Shown: piece after piece, positions 47,986 to 56,920 of the stretch
Layout of the letters: the number at the start of each line of letters is the position of its first letter
Numbering within the stretch: the first letter of the stretch is position 1
From: Phytopseudomonas punonensis
GTDB lineage: Bacteria; Pseudomonadota; Gammaproteobacteria; Pseudomonadales; Pseudomonadaceae
Direction: 5' to 3'
NCBI RefSeq assembly: GCF_900142655.1
Contig: NZ_FRBQ01000003.1
Span: 185,750-249,749, forward strand
Length of the DNA stretch: 64,000 nt
Program-made: the position numbers and the translations under genes
The notes under the pieces: model-generated
What the model was told of the DNA's origin: nothing
What the model saw: only the letters and a program-made list of their open reading frames with translations
Databases searched by the model: none

Positions 47986-48885
47986 TCAGCTCCCATTCTC
48001 GGCCTTGAGAAAATCCACGAAAGCGCGCAGCGGCGAGGGCACGTGGCGACGGTCGTTGTAGTACAGGTACGGGCCGTCGAAGCCTTGCCACCAGTCCGGC
48101 AGCACCGGCACCAGCGTGCCCTGTTCGAACAGCGGGCCGAGGTATTCCTCGAAGGTGTAGATGATTCCGACACCCGCCACGGCGGCGCCCACTTCCAGAT
48201 CCTGGGAGGAGGACAAAAGCGGCCCCTGGGGCGGCACGCGGACGATCTCGCCATCCTTCTCCAGCTCCCAGACGCCCAGCTTGCCGCTCTCGAAACGGTG
48301 GCCGATCAGGCGGTGTTCGAGCAGTTCGCGTGGGTGCTGCGGCGTACCGTGGCGCTGCAGGTAGCCTGGTGCTGCGCCGGCCACGAAGCGCTGCCGGCGT
48401 GGCCCGATGGGCACGGCGATCATGTCCTTGGCCAGGCTTTCCTCGTAGCGCACGCCGGCATCAAAGCCGGAAGCGACCACGTCGATAAAGGTGTTGTCCA
48501 TGGCCACTTCCACGCTAACGCCGGGGTAGCGTTCGAGAAAAGCGGGAATCAGGCGCGGCAGCACGAAGCGGGCGATGGGCACCGGCACGTTGAGGCGCAG
48601 GGTGCCGACCGGCTGCTTGGCTTCATCGTCGAGGTCGCTGAAGGCCGCGTCGATTTCATCGAGGGCCGGGCGCAGCCGCTCCAGCAGGCGCGCGCCCACT
48701 TCGGTGGGGTACACGCTGCGGGTGGTGCGGTTGAGCAGGCGCACGCCGAGATCGCTTTCCAGGCGGCGTACGCAATCGCTGATCGACGAGGCCGGCATGC
48801 CGCGTCTCTGCGCGGCTACCCGAAAGCCGCCGGCTTCGACCACGGCGGCGAACAGAGCGACATCCGTCAGGTTGGGCTGGCGCAT
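47986..48885 (-). CDS. LysR family transcriptional regulator
   Basis: 299 residues: HTH near residues 6-64 (FRVAAQRRGMPASSISDCVR), effector domain of the CrgA/AaeR-like type that works with oxidoreductase genes (VGTLRLNVPVPIARFVLP). Divergent from the SDR gene with a 161-bp spacer that holds CGTAC repeats at 48916-48932. It most likely regulates the SDR/carrier pair. Confidence 0.92.
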   Translation of the reverse strand: MRQPNLTDVALFAAVVEAGGFRVAAQRRGMPASSISDCVRRLESDLGVRLLNRTTRSVYPTEVGARLLERLRPALDEIDAAFSDLDDEAKQPVGTLRLNVPVPIARFVLPRLIPAFLERYPGVSVEVAMDNTFIDVVASGFDAGVRYEESLAKDMIAVPIGPRRQRFVAGAAPGYLQRHGTPQHPRELLEHRLIGHRFESGKLGVWELEKDGEIVRVPPQGPLLSSSQDLEVGAAVAGVGIIYTFEEYLGPLFEQGTLVPVLPDWWQGFDGPYLYYNDRRHVPSPLRAFVDFLKAENGS

Positions 48886-49046
48886 GGCGATGACTCTCGA
48901 ACGGGATGCTCTGATCGTACGGCTGAGCGTACACAGCGTCCAGTTTTATACGGCTTATCGTGGCGTGCTGCCCGTTGAACAATGAATCGCGTTGACGGGC
49001 CGCGCTGTCGCGATCCGTCGGACTCCACCGACGAGAGGACCGAACA

Positions 49047-50099
49047 ATGACAACTACCACCGTATCAACCGACACCCTGGCCAGCCCCGGCGCCGTCTGG
49101 CGCAAATGGCTGGCGACCCTCAGCCTGACCCTGGGCTTCGCCCTCGAGGCGGGCACGGCTTCCGCTGAGCAAACCGTACCCAAGCCGGACTGGAGCCTGG
49201 CTGACATGCCGTCGCAGAGCGGGCGCATCTTTCTGGTCACTGGCGGCACCAGCGGCATGGGCTTCGAAGACGCCAAGGCCCTGGCCGCCGCCGGCGCCGA
49301 AGTGGTGATCGCCGCTCGCAATCCGCAGCGTGGCAGGGAGGCCATGGCGCGCATCAAGGAGGAAATCCGCGGTGCCCAGGTGCAGTTCGAGGAGGTCGAC
49401 CTGGCCGATCTGGCTTCGGTGAAAGCGCTCGGCGAGCGCCTCAATGCCAAGCTGCCGCGCCTCGATGGGCTGATCAACAACGCCGCAGTCATGGCGCCGC
49501 CGGAGCGCCGAACCTCGGCCGATGGTCATGAGCTGCAGCTGGCCACCAATTACGTGGGCCATTTCGCGCTGACCGGCCACGTGCTGCCGCTGCTGCGCAA
49601 AAGCACTGCGCCACGGGTGGTCACCCTGTCGAGCATCGCGGTGTTGCGTGGCAACATCGACTTCGATGACCTGCAGTCCGAGCGGGCCTACAACCCCTAC
49701 GCCTCCTATGCGCAGTCCAAGCTGGCAACGCTGATGTTCGCCTTCGAGCTGCAGCGCCGCAGTGAGCAGCAGGGCTGGGGCATCCAGAGCATCGCCGCGC
49801 ACCCAGGCGTGGCCGTGACCGAGCTGATCGCCCGTGGGCCGGGGCTGGACAGCGAGTTTGGCCGCAACTGGGCCAAGGATCGTGACGAGTACCACTCCGC
49901 TGCCCAGGGCGCACTGCCGACGCTGTATGCCGCCACCGCGCATCAGGCCCAGGGCGGCGCCTATTACGGCCCGACCGGCGAGGAAGAAAAGCGCGGGCCG
50001 CTGGGCCTCGCTACGGTGCCTGCAGTCGCTCAGGACGCCGAGGCCGCTGCACGCCTGTGGACGATCGCCGAGAAACTGACCGGCGTGACCTACCGCTGA
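49047..50099 (+). CDS. short-chain dehydrogenase/reductase with N-terminal export signal
   Basis: 350 residues. Residues 1-41 look like a signal peptide (WRKWLATLSLTLGFALEAG, then TASA-EQ cleavage). A classical SDR core follows: TGGTSGMG cofactor motif near 65, NNAAVM near 148, catalytic Ser in TLSSIAV and YAQSK. It resembles retinol dehydrogenase/WW-domain oxidoreductase-like SDRs. An NAD(P) enzyme with an export signal is unusual, since the cofactor is cytoplasmic; the segment may instead be a membrane anchor. An MFS-like carrier gene follows after 22 bp. Confidence 0.88.
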   Translation: MTTTTVSTDTLASPGAVWRKWLATLSLTLGFALEAGTASAEQTVPKPDWSLADMPSQSGRIFLVTGGTSGMGFEDAKALAAAGAEVVIAARNPQRGREAMARIKEEIRGAQVQFEEVDLADLASVKALGERLNAKLPRLDGLINNAAVMAPPERRTSADGHELQLATNYVGHFALTGHVLPLLRKSTAPRVVTLSSIAVLRGNIDFDDLQSERAYNPYASYAQSKLATLMFAFELQRRSEQQGWGIQSIAAHPGVAVTELIARGPGLDSEFGRNWAKDRDEYHSAAQGALPTLYAATAHQAQGGAYYGPTGEEEKRGPLGLATVPAVAQDAEAAARLWTIAEKLTGVTYR

Positions 50100-50121
50100 C
50101 CAACCGCCAGGAGCGCCCATC

Positions 50122-51444
50122 ATGTTTTCCACAATTCTGGTGCGGCGCCTTGGCGCCGCCATCAACGCCGAGCGCCACGAGCTGGGGCCGGCACTGGCCG
50201 GCTTCGCGCTGTTCTTCTGCCTGTTCTCCGGCTATTTCATGCTGCGGCCCATCCGCGAGTCGATGGGCATCATGGCCGGGGTCGAGAACCTGCAATGGCT
50301 GTTCACCGCCACCTTCGTGGTGATGCTGGTGGCCGTGCCGCTGTTCGCCTGGCTCAGCTCACGGGTACCGCGCATTCACTTCGTCAGCTGGGTGTACGGC
50401 TTCTTCTGCCTGAACCTGCTGGCCTTCGCGGTGCTGTTTCAGATGAGCGAAGAGAACGTCTGGCTGGCGCGGACGTTCTACGTGTGGATCTCGGTCTACA
50501 ACCTGTTCGTGGTGTCGGTGGCCTGGAGCCTGATGGCCGACGTGTTCGACAGCCAGCAGGCCAAGCGACTGTTCGCCTTTATCGCCGCCGGTGCCAGCGT
50601 CGGCGGCCTGGTCGGGCCTGCCATGAGCGCGTTATTGGTCGGTTTGGTCGGTGAAAGCGGCCTGGTGCTGCTGGCCGGCGTACTGCTGGGCATCGCCTTG
50701 GCCCTCAAGGCGCCACTGATGCGTTGGCGAGAAGTCGGCGGCGCGGGGCGCCCCGGCGCCGTGAAAGCCGAGATCTCGCGCAAGCCGGTGGCCGGCAACC
50801 CGTTCAGCGGCCTGACGCGGGTGCTGCAGTCGTCTTACTTACTGGCCATCGCCGCCTTCGTGGTGCTGCTCGCCACGGTGACCACCTTTCTGTACTTCGA
50901 ACAGGCGCGCCTGGTGGCTGAACGCTTCCCGGACCGCGATGCGCAGATCCGCGTGTTCGGCATCATTGACGTGATCGTGCAGGCCGGCGCCTTGCTGTCG
51001 CAGCTGTTCATCACCGGGCGTATCGCCCAGAAACTGGGCGTGCGGGTGCTGCTGGCCATCGTGCCGCTGCTGGTCGGCGTGGGCTTTATCGGCCTCGCCC
51101 TGGCGCCGACCTTCGCCATGCTCGCCGCGTTGATGATCGTGCGGCGCATCGGCGAATACGCCTTCGTGCGGCCTGGCCGGGAAATGCTCTTCGCCCCGCT
51201 GGACGCGGAAAGCAAATACAAGGCGAAGAACTTTATCGACACCGTGGTCTACCGCGCCGGCGATGCGCTCAGCGGCTGGGTGAAGAGCTTTCTGGATCTG
51301 CTTGGCCAGGGCGCGGTGCTGGTGGCGCTGGTTGGGGCGGGATGTGCGTTGCTCTGGGGGGCGCTTGGCTGGTACCTGGGCCGGCAAGCCGATGAGATGA
51401 GCAGGCAAGACGCGCCGGAGGCGACAGCGGTCGTGGGGCCGTAA
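50122..51444 (+). CDS. MFS-like carrier (NTP/NDP exchange transporter-like)
   Basis: 440 residues with about 12 helices. The first helix FALFFCLFSGYFMLRPIRESMG is characteristic of the bacterial proteins annotated as NTP/NDP exchange transporter-like or MFS transporters of the ATP/ADP translocase clan. Nucleotide exchange makes little sense in a free-living Pseudomonas, so the substrate is unknown. ATG 50122 has AGGAGC upstream. Probably in one operon with the SDR gene. Confidence 0.82.
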   Translation: MFSTILVRRLGAAINAERHELGPALAGFALFFCLFSGYFMLRPIRESMGIMAGVENLQWLFTATFVVMLVAVPLFAWLSSRVPRIHFVSWVYGFFCLNLLAFAVLFQMSEENVWLARTFYVWISVYNLFVVSVAWSLMADVFDSQQAKRLFAFIAAGASVGGLVGPAMSALLVGLVGESGLVLLAGVLLGIALALKAPLMRWREVGGAGRPGAVKAEISRKPVAGNPFSGLTRVLQSSYLLAIAAFVVLLATVTTFLYFEQARLVAERFPDRDAQIRVFGIIDVIVQAGALLSQLFITGRIAQKLGVRVLLAIVPLLVGVGFIGLALAPTFAMLAALMIVRRIGEYAFVRPGREMLFAPLDAESKYKAKNFIDTVVYRAGDALSGWVKSFLDLLGQGAVLVALVGAGCALLWGALGWYLGRQADEMSRQDAPEATAVVGP

Positions 51445-51527
51445 CGGTTGCCGGGCTGAAGCGGATCGCCGCCCGGCCTACTCATCTGGAAAGTTACAAA
51501 GCGGTGGCAGCGGTTCGGCGATACCCT

Positions 51528-51590
51528 GTGGGAGCGGGCGGGGGCGCCCAGTCCACGCCCGCGATTCGCGTGCACGGCGCGCTCCCCCAA
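51528..51590. repeat. REP-like palindromic repeat
   Basis: Nested inverted repeats GGGAGCG (51531-51537) with CGCTCCC (51580-51586) and GCGGGCG (51535-51541) with CGCCCGC (51556-51562) form the REP-like GTGGGAGCGGGC structure common in Pseudomonas. It lies between the convergent carrier and TonB receptor genes. A smaller hairpin GATCGT-TCCC-ACGATC follows at 51609-51624. Confidence 0.65.
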
Positions 51591-51630
51591 CATCCTAGCT
51601 CCCCTTGTGATCGTTCCCACGATCAGGTCA

Positions 51631-53595
51631 TCAGAAGTCCAGCGACGCACCGAGCCAATAGGTGCGGCCGTAATTGACCGTGCCGTCGTCCTCGTCATTC
51701 AGGCGCTTGTTGCCCATGTTGTAGATCGCCGAATTGAGCGTCAGCGACTCGGTAAGCTTGTACGAACCCCCGATGTCGGCAGTGGTGTAGGCGCGGGACG
51801 ATTGGCCGGTCAGCGTGGCGCCATACTCTTCGCCGCTGTAGTTGGTCGCGGCCCAGGCTAGGGCCCGGTCACTGATGTCCCAGTCGGCACGCAGGCTCGC
51901 TTTGCGCTTGGGGATCAGCGACAGGGGCCGGCCTTTTTCGACGCCGCTCTTCTGCTCGGAATCCAGGTAGGTGAAGTTACCCTTTATCGCCACATTGCTG
52001 AGCGCTTGCCAGCTACCGCTCAGCTCCAGGCCACGGATCACTGCCTGGTCCACGTTGACCCGCTCCATCACGGTCAGGCCCTGCCACTGTTCGGTGGTGG
52101 TGACGGTGGAGAGCTTGTCCTTGAAATCGTTGTAGAACAGCGTAGCGCCGGCCGACAGGTCGTCACGGTTCGACCACATCGCACTCAGCTCATAGTTGGT
52201 GCTGCTCTCGGGCTTGAGATTCGAGTTACCGAATTGCACGAAGCGGTTGCGGCGCACCACCGCGTAATCGTCGATCACCGCGCGCAGTTCCGGCGCCTTG
52301 AAGCCGCGGGCCACGCCGCCTTTCAGCGTCCATTCGTTGGTCAGGTGCCATACGCCATAGACACGAGGGTTAACGTGGCTGCCGTACTGCTCGTGGTGGT
52401 CCAGGCGCACGCCGGTGGTCAGGGCGAAATCGTCGGTGATCGACCATTCGTCTTCGGCGAACAGGGCTTTCTGCACTACCGAGTATTCCTCGTTCTTGCG
52501 CTCGCGAGCGGTGCCGCGGTTGGCTTGGTTCCAGTCGGTCAAGGTGGCTTCGTTCCACTGCACGCCGGCGGTGGTGACGTGGTGGTCGGTCGGGATCACC
52601 AGTTTGCCGTCCAGCACGCGGTTGCGGATCTCCGGCTTGCGCCCGAACACATCGGCCTGGGCCGGCGTGGCCTTGCCTTCGCGGCTGGTGGTTTCCTCGG
52701 CGAACGAGAGTGTCGAGTCGGCCCAGCCCCAGCGACCCTCGTGGGTCAGCGACCAGTGATCGCGGTTGTTCTTCTGCTCCCGGGTCGACCAGTTGGCGCT
52801 CAGCCCATCGCCGTTCTTCAGGCGTGAGGCGCCCGCTTCGAGCAGGAAGTCGTGGTTCTCGGTCGGCGTTAGGGCCAGGCGCGCGGTCAGGCTCTTATTG
52901 TCGGACCTGGCGAAACCTTCATTGGCTTCAACGTCGTCATCGGCCTGGCGGTCGAGGTAGTTGCCCCACACCTGCAGGCCCAGCACCTCGTTGACCAGCG
53001 GGCCATTGAGATAGAACTGGGTGTTGCGGGCATTGCCCTGGTCGCTGTTCGGGCGCGCCGAATAGTCGTAGGACACATTGCCGCCCCACTCGGGCGACAC
53101 CTTGCGGGTGATGATGTTGATCACCCCGCCGATGGCATCGGAGCCGTACAGCGAAGACATCGGCCCGCGCACCACCTCGATACGTTCGATGGCCGCAGCT
53201 GGCGGTACGAAGCTCTGCTCGTAACCACGGTTGCCATTGACCCGCGAATCGCGCCCGCTCTGGCGTTTGCCATCGACCAGAATCAACATGTAGTCACCCG
53301 GCATGCCGCGGATCTGGATGTCGGTCTCGTTGGCACCCCCGTTGACCACCACGCCTTCCACATCACGCACGGCATCGGCCAGGTTCTGCACCGAGCGCTT
53401 GCGCAGGTCGTCACCCGTGATCACGGTGACCGAGGCTGGCGCGTCTTCCAGGTTTTGGGCGAAGCCGGAGGCGGTCACCACCATCTCGTCCAGTTCAAGG
53501 GGCTCTGCATGGGCAAGAGTGCTCCCAGTGGCCAGACAGAGCGTCGCCAGGCGAATCAGCGTGCCGACAGGGCGGCGAGGGAAGGGCGCGTGCAT
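51631..53595 (-). CDS. TonB-dependent receptor (catecholate siderophore/CirA-like)
   Basis: 654 residues from ATG 53595 (AAGGA upstream). Signal peptide cleaved after Ala30 (LAHA-EP), TonB box LDEMVVTAS (35-43), plug domain with IQIRGMPGDYMLILVDG and VRGPMSSLYGSDAIGGVINI, then the beta barrel ending in LGASLDF (terminal Phe). The plug pattern is that of the FepA/PfeA/CirA group, so iron-catecholate uptake is likely. The frame is intact, in contrast to the other receptor in this window. Direct repeats precede the start. Confidence 0.92.
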   Translation of the reverse strand: MHAPFPRRPVGTLIRLATLCLATGSTLAHAEPLELDEMVVTASGFAQNLEDAPASVTVITGDDLRKRSVQNLADAVRDVEGVVVNGGANETDIQIRGMPGDYMLILVDGKRQSGRDSRVNGNRGYEQSFVPPAAAIERIEVVRGPMSSLYGSDAIGGVINIITRKVSPEWGGNVSYDYSARPNSDQGNARNTQFYLNGPLVNEVLGLQVWGNYLDRQADDDVEANEGFARSDNKSLTARLALTPTENHDFLLEAGASRLKNGDGLSANWSTREQKNNRDHWSLTHEGRWGWADSTLSFAEETTSREGKATPAQADVFGRKPEIRNRVLDGKLVIPTDHHVTTAGVQWNEATLTDWNQANRGTARERKNEEYSVVQKALFAEDEWSITDDFALTTGVRLDHHEQYGSHVNPRVYGVWHLTNEWTLKGGVARGFKAPELRAVIDDYAVVRRNRFVQFGNSNLKPESSTNYELSAMWSNRDDLSAGATLFYNDFKDKLSTVTTTEQWQGLTVMERVNVDQAVIRGLELSGSWQALSNVAIKGNFTYLDSEQKSGVEKGRPLSLIPKRKASLRADWDISDRALAWAATNYSGEEYGATLTGQSSRAYTTADIGGSYKLTESLTLNSAIYNMGNKRLNDEDDGTVNYGRTYWLGASLDF

Positions 53596-53608
53596 GGAAT
53601 AGTCCTTA

Positions 53609-53637
53609 CGAATCGTTTGCAGGCGCGAATCGTATGC
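53609..53637. promoter_or_regulatory. direct repeats upstream of the TonB receptor
   Basis: CGAATCGTTTGC (53609-53620) and CGAATCGTATGC (53626-53637) match at 11 of 12 bases with a 17-bp period, 14-42 bp before the receptor start. It looks like a tandem regulator site; no clear Fur box is present here. Confidence 0.45.
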
Positions 53638-53743
53638 ATCCATGAGCGCAAAGGTTGGACAAAGTAAGACAGCGCGGTCGCTTGGCGGGGGAACTCGAGG
53701 CAGCGCAGAGGGCAGCGCTACCGGGTTGTCGACTGTTTACCCG

Positions 53744-54163
53744 TCAGGGCTCGCTATACCAGTGCCAGTTTCGACAATGCCCGCGATCATCCATGCAGGC
53801 TTCCATGACCGCGATTGCGGAGAAGCCCAGCAGGATAGAGGTTGCCATGACACAGGCCGTGATCGACCGCCAACCACACTTATCGGCGCGGTATACCTTG
53901 AAGGAGGTGATCAACCCCAACGTCAGCAGCGCAAGCGCCATTTGCGACATAAGTAACTTGAGAATCAACTCACCAAAACCGCCGGGGCCGTCGCCGCGGA
54001 TGATCAGCGCTTCTCTGAAGAATAGAGAAAGTGCAGCCAAGTTGAATAGGTTGTAGGTCAGGCATGCTCCCAACGCCCGGGGATCTTTCCGGCCGGTATT
54101 AGAAGGGCTGCTTGTCGGTTCGCCGGCATGTCCGCACGGTGCTTGCTTGGAGCGCTTTAGCAT
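53744..54163 (-). CDS. hypothetical membrane protein
   Basis: 139 residues with three likely membrane helices (about 34-50, 68-86, 100-120) and a Cys/His-rich tail (CMDDRGHCRNWHW). It starts 4 bp after the stop of the gene at 54168-54755, so the two form an operon. No recognisable family; function unknown. Confidence 0.6.
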   Translation of the reverse strand: MLKRSKQAPCGHAGEPTSSPSNTGRKDPRALGACLTYNLFNLAALSLFFREALIIRGDGPGGFGELILKLLMSQMALALLTLGLITSFKVYRADKCGWRSITACVMATSILLGFSAIAVMEACMDDRGHCRNWHWYSEP

Positions 54164-54167
54164 GGCA

Positions 54168-54755
54168 CTAACACTTTACCCGGATGCCTTCGCCACAGCG
54201 GGCAGTGAAACTCATCAGGCGATCACGATGTTTCTCGTCATTGCATTGATCCTGTTTCGACAACATGTTCGCGTGCTTTATGGCTGCGTTGAACGCAGCT
54301 TCTTCGCTAGGCGATGCGGGTTCAAAGGCGCCCCAGGCTCTATGATCCTCGTCGAACTGCGCGTCCCAGCTTCTGAAAACCAGATTGTATTGATGGTTCT
54401 CTTCGTCTTCATCGTATTGGAGCGTATCCACTTCCAGGGCAACACGGCCGCCGAAATTGGGCACCGGCGAGCGCAACGCTGTCCAGGCCATGCTGGCATC
54501 GGGCGAGAACTTCACCACGACGAGGCCCGGTTGCCACTCCACGCACCAGTAGAGGTCTTCACCGCTGAGTAGGTAACTGTAGCGAGCACCGGTTTGCAGT
54601 ATCGCTGCGGGCCCGTCGAGATACTCCTCATCGCTCAGCGGCTGCAGATGAGGGATCACGCCGCGGGTGAAATAGTCCGCATCGTGCGGCGCGACCGGCC
54701 CCGTGTAGAGGCCGTCGGAGCAGCATTGTTCACTGATAAATACGATGTATTTCAT
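54168..54755 (-). CDS. hypothetical protein
   Basis: 195 residues, soluble and acidic (EVDTLQYDEDEENHQYN), beginning MKYIVFISEQCCSDGLYTG. No signal peptide or known motif. Base composition is close to the chromosome average, unlike the AT-rich genes that follow. It shares an operon with the small membrane protein downstream. An immunity-type role is conceivable from the setting (a run of small orphan genes), but there is no direct evidence. Confidence 0.65.
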   Translation of the reverse strand: MKYIVFISEQCCSDGLYTGPVAPHDADYFTRGVIPHLQPLSDEEYLDGPAAILQTGARYSYLLSGEDLYWCVEWQPGLVVVKFSPDASMAWTALRSPVPNFGGRVALEVDTLQYDEDEENHQYNLVFRSWDAQFDEDHRAWGAFEPASPSEEAAFNAAIKHANMLSKQDQCNDEKHRDRLMSFTARCGEGIRVKC

Positions 54756-54796
54756 AGGCGATGTTAGGTCTTAATGGTGGGGCCATTGCTGAGTGA

Positions 54797-54826
54797 GGCG
54801 GACAAGCTTCGCAGTGTCCACCCTAC
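54797..54826. repeat. dispersed hairpin repeat (GTAGGGTGG family), inverted copy
   Basis: The reverse complement reads GTAGGGTGGACACTGCGAAG then CTTGTCCGCC, matching the unit at 31228-31262. Lies in the gap upstream of the hypothetical gene pair. Confidence 0.6.
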
Positions 54827-54967
54827 TTGACTACCGCTGGAGCCAAGCGGCGCCGGATGCGCCCGCTCTGAGCGAAATACCGGGCCGCAAATCCTGTATC
54901 GCACGAGTGGCTACTAGATGTTTGAGGGCCGGCTTTAGCCAGCGAACAAGATAAGTGGTTCGAACCT

Positions 54968-55506
54968 CTACTTAAAAGGGGTGGCTACTCCAGCGGTTCT
55001 CATGCGCTTTATCAAAAGGTTAATCCCGTCTGCTTTTATGCAGAGCGCTATACCGATGATTATTTCAACGACTGTAATGAGTTCGTTTATCAGGAGCTCG
55101 CTGATTCTGCCAGGATATTCTGGAGGCTGCCCAATGTAGCTAATGAGCCAGCAGTATTGAAGATTAGGTCGGAGATGTTCTTGGACAGGATGTAAATGCC
55201 TAGTATGCAAAGTGCTGCTGATTGTAGTTGTTCTGCTGTGATGTTTGTATTTAATGTACCTTCAGTGCTCGTGGGTGTGAGAAGTTTGGAAATTGTCAAT
55301 GGAAATTTAATCAGTGCCAAGGCCGTGACTGGTATGAGGCTTACTTCAAGTATGGCGATGATTGCGTAAGTTTGGTAGTCCTCGCTATTTGTGGGCGCTG
55401 CTTGGGTCAGCAAAAAATATTGGCGCATCATGACAAGGGCGGCTGAATAGAAAATGTAAATCCCAAGGACGCGGATTGGGATGCTTAGCAGTTCAGTATA
55501 TTTCAT
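54968..55506 (-). pseudogene. membrane protein gene, probably frameshifted
   Basis: Two overlapping frames read as one membrane protein. The first (from ATG 55506, MKYTELLSIPIRVLGIYIFY) has four hydrophobic segments and stops at 55090. The other frame continues with a convincing final helix (ELLINELITVVEIIIGIALC) and a basic end up to 54968. A one-base shift between about 55090 and 55160 would join them into a protein of about 175 residues. Low GC. No family recognised. It may be a decayed gene or a sequence error. Confidence 0.5.
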
Positions 55507-55597
55507 AAGAGGTCTCTAGCATTTGGTTAAGGGGATGGGTTTAGTCATATTGGAAAGCGAAGTGGATGACTTGAGGTGATTGTTATGTGGTTGTATA

Positions 55598-55942
55598 TTA
55601 TTTATAGCGTTTAGGGTGGGTATAAATGACCATGCAAATGGCTGCGGCTAAAAATAAATAAGGTTCTGCTAGTGTTGAGGTGTTTAGGATTTGTTGGTTG
55701 AGTTCAGTTGGATTGCACTGACCATTGGGGCATTGCATGGGGATAAATGCCATTATTAAGAATTTTATGACTTTTATAGCTGCGCAAAACATGAGGAGTA
55801 CGGATGCTAAAAAAACGCTGACTGAGCGCTGTCTTCTTGAGATTGTCAGTATTGCGATTCCAAATAAAGAAAATCCAGCAGCAAGGATTAACAGTTCAGG
55901 AGCAAGAATTGTCATTGTGGTGGTGTATTCAGTCATGTGCAT
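55598..55942 (-). CDS. hypothetical small membrane protein
   Basis: 114 residues with three membrane helices (ILAPELLILAAGFSLFGIAIL; VFLASVLLMFCAAIKVIKFL; LFLAAAICMVIYT) and a CPNGQC loop. ATG 55942 follows GAAAG; ATG 55936 is an alternative. Very AT-rich for this chromosome, which suggests acquisition from elsewhere. Function unknown. Confidence 0.6.
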   Translation of the reverse strand: MHMTEYTTTMTILAPELLILAAGFSLFGIAILTISRRQRSVSVFLASVLLMFCAAIKVIKFLIMAFIPMQCPNGQCNPTELNQQILNTSTLAEPYLFLAAAICMVIYTHPKRYK

Positions 55943-56006
55943 AGCTTTCGTTTAAAAGAGGGTTGCGGCTAATCTTTGTGAGCGAGATGAACGGTTTAAC
56001 TGTTTG

Positions 56007-56441
56007 CTATCTTTTTGTTAGTGTGATCATTTGGCTGTTGTAGTTCAGTTTGAAATTGTAGCTTTTGAATGCTTTTCCTGAGGGTCTTAGCTCTAGTGCT
56101 CCTGTAAGACTTTTCTTGCTGATGATTTCTACATTGGCTTCAGGACCTATCCATGCTTTTGCTGTTATTTGAAATTTATACTTTCCTGTTCTTTTTAGAG
56201 TAATTTCATCAACGCCATCGCACCAAAGAAAATCTGGTGTCCTAGCTGTCTTCAGCTTCCAAGTGAGCAGCCATTCCAATCCAGAGGTTAGTTCTGAAAG
56301 CTCCGTGGGGCTTGGGTTATTAAGGAAGGTGCTGAGAATTAATGCTGCGCGCCGCTCCATTCTTAGAACTCTACGGCTCAATCTGAGTTTGCTTGAGTAC
56401 ATCTTCTTAAAGTATCTGGCGGATTTAAGATCGCTTAACAT
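56007..56441 (-). CDS. hypothetical protein
   Basis: 144 residues, basic, predicted soluble with an N-terminal helical part (SRRVLRMERRAALILSTFL) and a beta-rich C-terminal half. It begins 8 bp after the stop of the small gene at 56450-56809, so the two are probably co-transcribed. AT-rich; no recognised domain. Confidence 0.6.
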   Translation of the reverse strand: MLSDLKSARYFKKMYSSKLRLSRRVLRMERRAALILSTFLNNPSPTELSELTSGLEWLLTWKLKTARTPDFLWCDGVDEITLKRTGKYKFQITAKAWIGPEANVEIISKKSLTGALELRPSGKAFKSYNFKLNYNSQMITLTKR

Positions 56442-56449
56442 TTGTTAGG

Positions 56450-56809
56450 CTAACCGGTGCTGCCAGTACAGGCGGCATAGCTTTTGGCAGTGGCTTTTAC
56501 TTGCTCTTTGGTGGTGAAGAGAGCGGGTGCATTATCAAAGATGCGCGACTCACAGATTTCGCGGTAGTTATTGAGTTTGTTCATGCAGGCGGTAACGCTA
56601 GAGCCTCCGCTTTTTTGAAATCCGGCGTCATTGCAGAAAAAGTCGGCGAGCATGTTTGAGCCAACTTTCACCTCTTCTAGAGTTACCTCTGTTGTCTCTA
56701 CTTCCTTGAGTAGAGCCTGATAGCTGTCCACTGTGATGTTTTCTACTGCATAGTTTTTGTAGGCGTAGTAGCCGCCAAAAGCGACGACCATGAGGATAAT
56801 GTATTTCAT
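56450..56809 (-). CDS. hypothetical membrane-anchored/secreted small protein
   Basis: 119 residues. The N-terminus MKYIILMVVAFGGYYAYKNY is a short signal anchor; the rest carries four cysteines (FFCND, TACMN, REICES, YAACTG) that could form two disulfides in the periplasm. ATG 56809 has AGGAAG upstream. First gene of a pair with 56007-56441. Function unknown. Confidence 0.65.
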   Translation of the reverse strand: MKYIILMVVAFGGYYAYKNYAVENITVDSYQALLKEVETTEVTLEEVKVGSNMLADFFCNDAGFQKSGGSSVTACMNKLNNYREICESRIFDNAPALFTTKEQVKATAKSYAACTGSTG

Positions 56810-56920
56810 TTTCTTCCTTGAGGTCTGAGTGGATTGGCTTTTCTTGTAAGCCTAACGCTTGGTTAAGGGGTGGGCTTTCGCCTGCACAGGTAAACAAGGT
56901 GAACGGTTTTAACGCAATTA

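Noticed and set aside
51631..53740. Cobalamin riboswitch or BtuB identity for the second TonB receptor
   Set aside because: No B12-box-like sequence upstream and the plug pattern fits the FepA/CirA group.
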